A DNA stretch of 8,387 nucleotides from JBBQVO01 sp038211505 (GTDB lineage: Bacteria > Chloroflexota > Dehalococcoidia > DSTF01 > JACRBR01): assembly GCA_038211505.1 (NCBI GenBank), contig JBBQVO010000155.1, positions 1 through 8,387 on the forward strand, in the 5' to 3' direction. Below are positions 1 to 4,802 of this stretch, piece by piece. The notes under the pieces were generated by a model. The model was not told the origin of the DNA and did no database searches. It worked only from the letters and a program-made list of their open reading frames with translations. The position numbers and the translations under genes were made by a program. Each line of letters opens with the position of its first letter. The first letter of the stretch is position 1.

Positions 1-1
1 T

Positions 2-304
2 CGGGATCGATGTGTTCGTCGCCGTCGGCACCGATGTGTTCGTCGCTGTCGCCGTGTTCGTTGCCGTGCTCGTCGGCGTCGAGGTGTTGCCCGGCGTCGA
101 CGTGCTCGTCGCGCCCGGAAGCGGTGTGTTCGTCACGGTCGCGGTGGCCGTGTTCGTCGGCGTGCTGGTGTTTGTCGCGCCGGGCACCGGCGTGTTCGTC
201 ACGGTCGGCGTCGCCGTGTCGGTCGGTGTGGCCGTCGGCGTTGCCGTGTCGGTCGCCGTCGGCGTCAGCGTCTGCGTGTTCGTCGCCGTCGGCGTCGGTG
301 TGTC
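2..304 (-). repeat. Thr/Pro/Asn low-complexity coding repeat with a 22-codon super-repeat
   Basis: This is the DNA behind residues 199-299 of the secreted protein. The basic unit is a degenerate hexapeptide such as PTATNT or NTPTAT. Above it sits a longer repeat: TVTNTPVPGAT and TVTNTPLPGAT are encoded at about 174-208 and 108-142, exactly 66 bp (22 codons) apart. Synonymous and conservative changes between copies indicate protein-level constraint rather than very recent slippage. The complementary strand shows a long Val/Gly-rich open frame that is only a by-product. Confidence 0.8.
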
Positions 305-898
305 GAGCGGGCCGTTCGAAAGCGCAACCTTATCGAACAGCACGGCGTCGTTCTGCGCCGTCGCGTGTGTCACCAGCTCGATGCGAATGCTTTGCTGCGA
401 AGCCAGCGTGATGAAAATGTTGCCGCTGTATGTCTGCCATCCGCTGGTGTTCGGCGAAAGCGCGCCACCCGGATGCGCCGCATCGTTGACGTTCGACGTG
501 CAGGTGGCGTTGTCATACACCGTAGCGTCGACCGACATTTGCGGCGTGTTCGGCGCGCCGTTGGGCAGCTTGTAGTTCGCAACCAGCTGATACGTCCCGG
601 TGCCGGTGCCGGTGATGTCGACGCACTGGACCGCCGTCGCGTCGCCGCTCCCCGCCGTCGTCTTGGAGACGCTCGCCGAGCCGGAGGTCAGGCTGAGATT
701 CGCATCCTCGGCCGAGTTCCAAGCGAGCCCGGATCCTGCGCCGAACGGGTTCCAGCTGGTGACGCCGGCGTCGAAGTCGCCGTTGACCACCTGCGTGGGC
801 GCGGCCGAGGCGTCGCGGTCGCTCGCCAGGAAGGCGATCGTTAGCAGCGCCGCGGCTGCGGTCATCGAGATAAGCGAAAGGTGCCAGAAACGTGTCAT
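2..898 (-). CDS. Secreted/surface protein with N-terminal beta-sandwich-like domain and Thr/Pro-rich tail (3' end outside window)
   Basis: Open minus-strand frame of 299 codons from ATG at 898 that runs off the left edge without a stop. A GAGGAG Shine-Dalgarno lies about 10 nt upstream of the ATG. Residues 1-32 look like a Sec signal peptide: a short basic start, a hydrophobic core (LISMTAAAALLTIAFLA) and a likely cut after ASA. Residues 37-195 form a globular region that starts NGDFDAGVTSWNPFG, the opening style of CBM4/9-like and related carbohydrate-binding beta-sandwiches, and ends QNDAVLFDKVALSNG. Two cysteines (C92, C133) could form a disulfide once exported. From residue 199 on it is almost only Thr, Pro, Ala, Asn, Ser and Val, a typical extracellular linker or stalk, possibly O-glycosylated. 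Glycan binding is inferred from the opening motif only. Any C-terminal domain or anchor lies outside the window. Confidence 0.85.
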   Translation of the reverse strand, partial: MTRFWHLSLISMTAAAALLTIAFLASDRDASAAPTQVVNGDFDAGVTSWNPFGAGSGLAWNSAEDANLSLTSGSASVSKTTAGSGDATAVQCVDITGTGTGTYQLVANYKLPNGAPNTPQMSVDATVYDNATCTSNVNDAAHPGGALSPNTSGWQTYSGNIFITLASQQSIRIELVTHATAQNDAVLFDKVALSNGPLDTPTPTATNTQTLTPTATDTATPTATPTDTATPTVTNTPVPGATNTSTPTNTATATVTNTPLPGATSTSTPGNTSTPTSTATNTATATNTSVPTATNTSIP

Positions 899-1049
899 CT
901 GCGGGTACTCCTCCTCGGCCGTCGGGCATACGGCATCACACAGCCGCGCAAGGAGCCGCCGGCCCCAACCCTCGTGTATGAATGTCGGCCGCTCAGGAGG
1001 AATTCGGGAGTCTGAACCGTAAAATCAGTGCAAAGTCGGGGCGACGGGG

Positions 1050-1070
1050 AACCACGAAGGCCACGAAGGG
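1050..1070 (-). repeat. Short intergenic repeat, copy A (CCTTCGTG tandem)
   Basis: On the minus strand this reads CCTTCGTGGCCTTCGTGGTT plus one leading C, itself a tandem of CCTTCGTGG. A second copy at 5975-5995 on the plus strand differs at one of 21 positions. Both copies are between genes. It lies in the 263-bp gap between the WYL gene and the secreted-protein gene. I see no clear terminator for the WYL gene and no confident promoter in that gap. Confidence 0.6.
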
Positions 1071-1161
1071 AAGGAGTCAGAGGGGATCTCCAACACATAG
1101 GCGAGCCCGAACGGACACGACGGGAGCGGAGATCGGAATCTGGCCCTTGGGGGCTGTGCTG

Positions 1162-1914
1162 TCAGTCCTCGACGATCTCGCCTGCGTCCGACGACCGCGC
1201 CTCGCGCCATGATCTGGGGCGGTCGGCGTGGCCGTTGTCGTCGGACATCTGGGCGAAATAGTCGGCCAGCGTGCGCCCGGGTTCGTCGCGGAATCGATCT
1301 GTGAGCGCCTGCAGCGTCACGACGCGATCGAGGCGGAAGTTGCGGAACCCGCTGCGCAGTTCGCACCAGGCGGTAACGGACCAGGCATTGCCCCAGAAGA
1401 ACAGTCCGAGCGGGCGCACGATGCGGTCCGTATCCGCGCCGTCAGGCGTCCGGTACTGCACGGATGTTCGCCGATGCTCGTCGATCGCCCCGCGCAGTGT
1501 CGTCAGCGTCGCCAGCACCGCCTGTGGGACGTGAAAGCCAGGCGCGAACAGCGGTGTGCCGGTGAGCTTCTCGCGCAGTCGATCGGGCAACACCGACTCG
1601 ACGCGTGCGAGTGCTTCGGCTGCCGCTTTCGCCAGGCCCGCGTCGCCCCAACTCGTGACGACCCGCGCGCCCAGCACCATGGCCTCAATCTCGGTCTCCG
1701 TGAACATCAGCGGCGGCAGGTCGAAGCCGCGTCGCAAGATGTAGCCGACGCCGGCTTCGCCCTCGATCGGCACGCCCGACAGCATGAGATCGCGCACGTC
1801 GCGATAGATCGTCCGCTCCGAGACCTCGAGCTCCTCGGCCAGCCATGCGGCCGTCGCCACGTTGCGGCGTCGCAGCAGCTGGATCACCTGAAACAGCCGA
1901 TCGGCGCGCCTCAT
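1162..1914 (-). CDS. HTH_11 / WYL-domain transcriptional regulator (YafY-like)
   Basis: A 250-residue DNA-binding regulator of the DeoR-like HTH plus WYL type. Residues 4-58 form the winged helix: RADRLFQVIQLL, then LAEELEVSERTIYRDVRDLMLSG with the recognition helix around 32-43, then the wing GEAGVGYILRRGF. A helical linker (about 70-140) precedes the WYL domain at about 141-205, with conserved-style segments RIVRPLGLFFWGNAW and FRNFRLDRVVTL. The name-giving Trp-Tyr-Leu is replaced by Trp-Ser-Val (178-180). WYL domains bind ligands, often nucleic acids or nucleotides, but the ligand here is unknown. Start chosen at 1914: the preceding gene's TGA overlaps it as ATGA, a GAAGGCGG site sits upstream, and HTH homology starts at once; an upstream in-frame ATG at 1977 is less likely. 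The C-terminal tail after residue 225 is acidic and probably disordered. Confidence 0.9.
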   Translation of the reverse strand: MRRADRLFQVIQLLRRRNVATAAWLAEELEVSERTIYRDVRDLMLSGVPIEGEAGVGYILRRGFDLPPLMFTETEIEAMVLGARVVTSWGDAGLAKAAAEALARVESVLPDRLREKLTGTPLFAPGFHVPQAVLATLTTLRGAIDEHRRTSVQYRTPDGADTDRIVRPLGLFFWGNAWSVTAWCELRSGFRNFRLDRVVTLQALTDRFRDEPGRTLADYFAQMSDDNGHADRPRSWREARSSDAGEIVED

Positions 1915-2366
1915 GTGCTGTCCGCCTTCCATGAACGTCGTACGGGATACGTCCCCGGCTGGCCGACATCGACCCAATACGCCGTCGCCGCTTCGTCGAT
2001 GTCGTACTCGAAGATGTAGTCGTCGTCGTGCACGAATCCTGGCCCCGACGCGATGGTGCGCGCCCTGTCGGCGCCGTCCTCGATCGAACGCGCACGGCAG
2101 CGGACGCGAAATTCGTCGTCGTTCTCGCCCGGCGGCATGTGGATCACGACCCGCCCATCGCGGAGTTGGTCACGTGCCTTTGGCGAAGATCGCGGCGTCG
2201 CCACTAACAGCCGCCCGTCGACAATGAACGGCGATACGGGATGTACCCGCGGCGCGCCATCCGCGCGGACGGTAGCAAGATACGCGAGCCGGTGGCGATC
2301 GAGCAGCGCCCGCCCGACAGCGGCGATCTGTGGCGCCTCTAATGACAACTCACCCCACGTCGCCAT
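1911..2366 (-). CDS. Pyridoxamine 5'-phosphate oxidase-family (FMN split-barrel) protein
   Basis: A 151-residue protein with the layout of small PNPOx-like flavin split barrels: an N-terminal helix, then LAYLATVRADGAPRVHPVSPFIVDGRLLVAT (28-57), a basic SSPKARDQLRDGRVVIHM segment (60-77) that in the family lies near the FMN phosphate, and strands around EFRVRCRARSIED (85-97). The family includes FMN- or F420-dependent oxidoreductases, heme-binding proteins and many of unknown substrate; nothing here identifies pyridoxamine phosphate as the substrate. Start at 2366 is supported by GGAAGGTGG just upstream. Its stop overlaps the WYL regulator's ATG (ATGA), so the two are very likely co-transcribed and translationally coupled. 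The gene lies 87 nt downstream of the VOC gene, with a strong hairpin between. Confidence 0.88.
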   Translation of the reverse strand: MATWGELSLEAPQIAAVGRALLDRHRLAYLATVRADGAPRVHPVSPFIVDGRLLVATPRSSPKARDQLRDGRVVIHMPPGENDDEFRVRCRARSIEDGADRARTIASGPGFVHDDDYIFEYDIDEAATAYWVDVGQPGTYPVRRSWKADST

Positions 2367-2395
2367 CGTCCACCTTCCAGTCTCCCTGCCGCGCC

Positions 2396-2442
2396 AAAAG
2401 CGGGCGTGGCGCGGGCGGGAGCGTAGGCTCCCGCCCGCTTTT
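2396..2442 (-). terminator. Nested inverted repeat, probable intrinsic terminator after the VOC gene
   Basis: A perfect 12-bp stem (2411-2422 with 2427-2438, 4-nt loop GTAG) is flanked by TTTT on the plus strand. A further copy of the outer arm, AAAAGCGGGCG at 2396-2406, is the exact complement of 2432-2442. On the minus strand the RNA can therefore form either the 12-bp hairpin or a longer-range 11-bp stem that ends in UUUU. It lies just after the VOC stop codon and before the PNPOx gene. Termination is inferred; read-through or attenuation is possible because the next gene is on the same strand. Confidence 0.65.
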
Positions 2443-2453
2443 CCGCCGAACCG

Positions 2454-2816
2454 CTATTGCTGTGCCATCGAAAGCAACTGGCAGTAGTTGCCATCGGGAT
2501 CGAGGAACGTCGAGACGACGCCGCCCCAGTACTCTTTGCCTTCCTTGCGGATGAATTTGACGCCCTTGGCTTCGAGCGCTTTGCGCTCGGTCTCGGCGTC
2601 GTTGACGAAGAAGTCGACCAGCACACGCTGTGGCTCCTTCGCCGGTCCGTGCGTCTCGCTGTGACCGTCAATGAAGATCACGGCGCCACCGCCCGTCGCG
2701 AACGCCCCGTCGCCCATCTCCGTCATCGGCGCGAGCCCAAGCGTGTCATGATAGAACGCTTTCATCGCCTCGACCTGATCCGTGGTGAAATTGATCGCGA
2801 ATTGATTCGCCTGCAT
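2454..2816 (-). CDS. VOC-superfamily protein (glyoxalase/bleomycin-resistance/dioxygenase fold)
   Basis: A 120-residue single-domain protein of usual length for one vicinal-oxygen-chelate unit. It has two beta-alpha-beta-beta-beta modules. Module 1 (1-58) starts NQFAINFTTDQVEAMKAFYHDTLGL and ends GGGAVIFIDGH. Module 2 (62-118) starts PQRVLVDFFVNDAETERKALEAKGVKF and ends in the hallmark FLDPDGNYCQLL. Such proteins act as dimers on small electrophiles, antibiotics or aromatic substrates, usually with a metal. The usual metal ligands are not all obvious here, so the reaction is open; a stress or detoxification role is inference. The start at 2816 has GAAGGAG 9 nt upstream. A TATGAT promoter and two palindromic operator-like sites precede it, so it is probably specifically regulated. 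Confidence 0.9.
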   Translation of the reverse strand: MQANQFAINFTTDQVEAMKAFYHDTLGLAPMTEMGDGAFATGGGAVIFIDGHSETHGPAKEPQRVLVDFFVNDAETERKALEAKGVKFIRKEGKEYWGGVVSTFLDPDGNYCQLLSMAQQ

Positions 2817-2872
2817 CCTAATGTGCTCCTTCGCTGCTGAAACTCATGCGGGTTGACGGTCCGGACGGGCAC

Positions 2873-2901
2873 ATCATACGACGCCGCTGCTGACACCATT
2901 C
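2873..2901 (-). promoter_or_regulatory. Predicted promoter of the VOC gene
   Basis: On the minus strand, TATGAT (2878-2873, 5/6 to the sigma-70-type -10) lies 56 nt before the VOC start codon. At a 17-bp spacer the -35 slot is GAATGG (2901-2896), a poor match to TTGACA. That slot is exactly the six-base centre of the palindrome at 2890-2907, so a protein bound there would cover the -35 element. A weak -35 can mean either activator dependence or a repressed promoter. Confidence 0.5.
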
Positions 2902-2907
2902 TGTCAG
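2890..2907. promoter_or_regulatory. Palindromic operator-like site O1 (CTGACA-N6-TGTCAG)
   Basis: A perfect 6+6 bp dyad with a 6-bp centre. With flanks, TGCTGACAC and TGTCAGGAG are shared exactly with site O2, 44 bp away. It is centred on the -35 slot of the VOC promoter. Two matching dyads at about four helical turns are the classic layout for a dimeric regulator that binds cooperatively or through a loop. The WYL regulator encoded at 1162-1914 is the nearest candidate; this is inference. Confidence 0.65.
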
Positions 2908-2933
2908 GAGTTGCCGGCAATCTCCGATCCGTG

Positions 2934-2951
2934 CTGACACTTGATTGTCAG
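2934..2951. promoter_or_regulatory. Palindromic operator-like site O2 (CTGACA-N6-TGTCAG)
   Basis: Second perfect copy of the dyad, identical in both arms and in three further flanking bases on each side, while its six central bases (CTTGAT) differ almost fully from those of O1 (CCATTC). Conserved arms with a free centre point to protein binding rather than simple duplication. A separate 10-bp palindrome, TTGCCGGCAA (2911-2920), lies between the two sites. Confidence 0.65.
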
Positions 2952-3207
2952 GAGGACGGCAGCGTCAGCGCCGACGGCGCGTCGACGACCACGAGAAGCT
3001 CAGGCACCACGTACATCGTCGGAGACGCGCGTGAACCAGGCGGGATGCAGGGAGCTGAACGGACCAAGTCGATGATCTGCAAGCGCGTTGGCGTCTTGGG
3101 GAAACCGAACGACGGGCCGCCACTTGAAAGCCCGCTTACAACTCTGACCGACGGTTGAAAGTTTAGACACCAAAACTAACAACTGCCACGATCGGTTGTA
3201 ACTCCGC
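2952..3207. other. Rest of the 391-bp intergenic region upstream of the VOC regulatory sites
   Basis: No recognisable gene. The part from about 3120 to 3207 is clearly richer in A/T than its surroundings and carries the repeat pair listed separately. On the minus strand one frame, bounded by a stop TAG just beyond 3170 and ending with TGA at 2950-2948, has a coding-like preference for G/C in third positions (it includes TMYVVPELLVVVDAPSA), but it has no good start codon or ribosome binding site and I recognise no family. It could be a gene remnant or chance. Confidence 0.4.
3124..3142. repeat. 19-bp repeat, copy 1 (TTGAAAGCCCGCTTACAAC)
   Basis: Matches copy 2 (3196-3214) at 16 of 19 positions, in direct orientation and 72 bp apart. 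It is itself an imperfect dyad (TTGAAAG / CTTACAA). A further half-site, TTGAAAG, occurs at 3155-3161. The function is unknown; operator sites or the relic of a small repeat are both possible. Confidence 0.5.
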
Positions 3208-3214
3208 TTACAAC
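3196..3214. repeat. 19-bp repeat, copy 2, overlapping the glycosyltransferase stop codon
   Basis: This copy carries a perfect 7-bp dyad, GTTGTAA-N6-TTACAAC (3195-3214). The right arm contains the TAA stop of the glycosyltransferase (3210-3208 on the minus strand). The stem is A/T-rich and no U-run follows on the minus strand, so it is not a convincing intrinsic terminator. Confidence 0.5.
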
Positions 3215-4014
3215 AGCGTTTGTGTGCGCGCCTTCGCTCGCGGGTGGAGCGAACGGAGGCGGATGAGGTCACGCAGCACCTCCCACGCCTGTTGCGGGCG
3301 AACACGCAGCCGCGAGCCATCGACGTGCCGCCAGACGACGGGCGCCGACGCGATGTGGTAATCGAGCGACCGCGCGATGTAAAGCACTTCGGCATCGAAG
3401 ATCCAGCCGCTGAGCTGCTGCTCCCGGAAGATCGCCTGCGCCGCATCGTGGCTAAAGCCCTTCATCGGGCACTGCGTGTCTTCGATATCGGGCAACACGC
3501 GCATCGTCTTCCGCATCATCGTGAAGAGACGGCCCACCATGCGACGCTGCGCCGGCTGGCTCGCCCGCATGTCGCTGCCATCCGGCTGAATCCGGCTGCC
3601 GATCGCGACGGGTTCGCCCGCCTTCAGCAGTTCGAGCAGCTTGAGCGATTCCTCCGGTGGCGTCGCCAGGTCAGCATCCATGAAGAATGCGTAGCGCCCG
3701 CTTGCGGCGAGCATGCCCGTGCGGATCGCCGCCCCCTTGCCGAGGTTGCGTTCGTGCTGCACGAAGCGGATCACCAGGTTTTCCGGCGGATCTGCCCCGA
3801 TGCGCTCTCGCACGATGTCCGGCGTCCGATCGCGACTGCCGTCGTCGCTGATGACGATCTCACTCGAAAACGGCTGAGCCGCAAGAAACGCGATCACGCG
3901 ATCCAGGCTCGCCGGAAGCCGCGCCTCTTCGTTGTACGCCGGCAGGATGAAGGACGCGAACGCCCGCGCGCTCGCCGCTGGCGACTCATCGCGGACGCTC
4001 TCGCCGATCGTCAC
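3208..4014 (-). CDS. Family 2 glycosyltransferase, dolichyl/polyprenyl-phosphate hexosyltransferase-like
   Basis: A 268-residue GT-A glycosyltransferase. Visible motifs in order: FILPAYNEEARLPASL (22-37), nucleotide-binding SDDGSRDRT (56-64), HERNLGKGAAIRTGM (87-101), the metal-binding MDADLATP (112-119), AIGSR (137-141), DTQCPMKGF (179-187) and GWIFDAEVLYIA (203-214), then VVWRHVDGSRL (226-236). This order, above all DTQC and WIFDAE, is that of the ALG5/DPM1-like branch, which moves glucose or mannose from a nucleotide sugar to a polyprenyl phosphate at the inner face of the membrane. There is no C-terminal membrane helix; the partner may be the membrane protein just upstream. Its ATG overlaps that gene's stop (ATGA at 4014-4011), so the two are coupled. 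The sugar and lipid cannot be told from sequence. Confidence 0.9.
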   Translation of the reverse strand: MTIGESVRDESPAASARAFASFILPAYNEEARLPASLDRVIAFLAAQPFSSEIVISDDGSRDRTPDIVRERIGADPPENLVIRFVQHERNLGKGAAIRTGMLAASGRYAFFMDADLATPPEESLKLLELLKAGEPVAIGSRIQPDGSDMRASQPAQRRMVGRLFTMMRKTMRVLPDIEDTQCPMKGFSHDAAQAIFREQQLSGWIFDAEVLYIARSLDYHIASAPVVWRHVDGSRLRVRPQQAWEVLRDLIRLRSLHPRAKARTQTLL

Positions 4015-4709
4015 GATGCCACCCCGCGATCTGGTGTCGTGCGCCTGATCTGGTCACCGGGTTGATCAGGCGATGCAGCACCTTCGGCCGAGGCCGCGTC
4101 GGCCTGATCCTTGCGCCGCCGCACGACCGTCGGCGCGATCAGCGGCTTTCCGGTCATCTCGGCGATCGCCTCAGCGACTTCGCGCACGTCGGCGAGACCC
4201 TCGCGCACCATGGAACGCGCGACGATCACGTCGCCGACGCGCAGGCGCTTGCCGCTCACCTTCTGCAGGACGATCTCGAATTGCGCCAGATCCTGTGCCT
4301 GACCCTGCTGGCGTTCGCGGGTGACTTCTTCGATGCGGATCTGGTGGATCTTCCAGAACGGCACCAACTCCGTTGTTCCCACGCCCATGCCAAGGAATCC
4401 TTGTTGCCACACGCCGGACTGCTTCTCCTTCTCGAACACCACGTTCGCGCCCGCCACCGTGTAGACGAGGCCAATGCCGGCCAGCGGGATGCTGACCACG
4501 GCCACGACAAGCAGCAGCAGGCTGAGCGCGAAGGGGATCGAACTCAACCACAGGAGTATCGACACGAAGGCGCCGATGCCTAAGAGCAGCCAGATCAGCG
4601 GAAATAGCGCCGCGGCGAGGGCCGGGCGCACGTTGATCCGCCCCGGCTCGATGAAGGCGACCCGCCGGTTCAGATACACAATGCGCTTCGCGGGGATCTC
4701 AGATGCCAT
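4011..4709 (-). CDS. Two-helix membrane protein with a cytosolic PH-like domain (unknown function)
   Basis: A 232-residue protein I do not recognise by name. After a short polar N-terminus there are two adjacent hydrophobic helices (about 29-54 and 59-86), so both ends probably face the cytosol. Residues 88-165 (NVVFEKEKQSGVWQQGFLGMGV, then TELVPFWKIHQIRIEEV, then FEIVLQKVSGKRLRVGDV) alternate like the strands of bacterial PH-like domains that follow paired helices; this fold call is tentative. The last 40 residues are charged and low in complexity. Its stop overlaps the glycosyltransferase start, so it may tether or tune that enzyme at the membrane (inference). The ATG at 4709 lies 8 nt after a perfect TATAAT and has no Shine-Dalgarno, which suggests a leaderless or near-leaderless mRNA. 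Confidence 0.75.
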   Translation of the reverse strand: MASEIPAKRIVYLNRRVAFIEPGRINVRPALAAALFPLIWLLLGIGAFVSILLWLSSIPFALSLLLLVVAVVSIPLAGIGLVYTVAGANVVFEKEKQSGVWQQGFLGMGVGTTELVPFWKIHQIRIEEVTRERQQGQAQDLAQFEIVLQKVSGKRLRVGDVIVARSMVREGLADVREVAEAIAEMTGKPLIAPTVVRRRKDQADAASAEGAASPDQPGDQIRRTTPDRGVAS

Positions 4710-4717
4710 GCGATCGG

Positions 4718-4723
4718 ATTATA
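4718..4723 (-). promoter_or_regulatory. TATAAT -10 element directly before the membrane-protein gene
   Basis: A perfect TATAAT on the minus strand, separated from the ATG by 8 nt (CCGATCGC). Transcription would start at or within about two bases of the start codon. No purine-rich ribosome site lies between. No good TTGACA is seen 16-18 bp upstream, so an upstream factor may help. The gap of 93 nt after the dehydrogenase gene leaves room for this internal promoter. Confidence 0.55.
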
Positions 4724-4763
4724 GGGGGCTTGGCCTTGCGGGGTTAGCCGCACGACGAGCCGG

Positions 4764-4779
4764 TGGGTGGCGCCACCCA
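4764..4779. repeat. Perfect 16-bp palindrome inside an outer inverted repeat
   Basis: TGGGTGGCGCCACCCA is a perfect palindrome in the gap between the dehydrogenase stop and the membrane-protein promoter. Outer arms ACGACG (4752-4757) and CGTCGT (4785-4790) add a second inverted repeat around it. It sits about 40 bp upstream of the TATAAT box. There is no U-run, so an upstream regulator site is about as likely as a terminator for the dehydrogenase gene. Confidence 0.45.
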
Positions 4780-4802
4780 ACGCGCGTCGTCGGACGTCAA
4801 TG

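Noticed and set aside
2..304. Possible CRISPR array or other non-coding tandem repeat
   Set aside because: The repeats have an irregular period in multiples of three, no spacers of fixed length, and are explained by a coding low-complexity linker.
12..575. Plus-strand Val/Gly/Phe-rich open frame of 187 codons
   Set aside because: It is the complement of the Thr/Pro-rich tail and beta-sandwich of the minus-strand secreted protein, which has a signal peptide and a ribosome site. The valine run is a mirror of Thr and Asn codons.
1915..1977. Longer start for the WYL regulator (ATG 1977)
   Set aside because: It would overlap the PNPOx gene by 67 nt, and the added residues have no HTH similarity, while ATG 1914 forms the ATGA junction.
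1228..2019. Plus-strand open frame of 263 codons
   Set aside because: Antisense to the WYL regulator, whose HTH and WYL motifs and ATGA coupling are clear.
2411..2442. Plus-strand intrinsic terminator (12-bp hairpin followed by TTTT)
   Set aside because: It looks ideal on the plus strand, but no plus-strand gene ends here, so I annotate it for the minus strand and note that it may work in both directions.
3195..3214. Terminator for the glycosyltransferase gene
   Set aside because: The 7-bp dyad is A/T-rich and overlaps the stop codon, and no U-run follows on the minus strand; it fits a repeat or operator better.
3220..4065. Plus-strand open frame of 281 codons
   Set aside because: Antisense to the GT2 gene with its full set of catalytic motifs.
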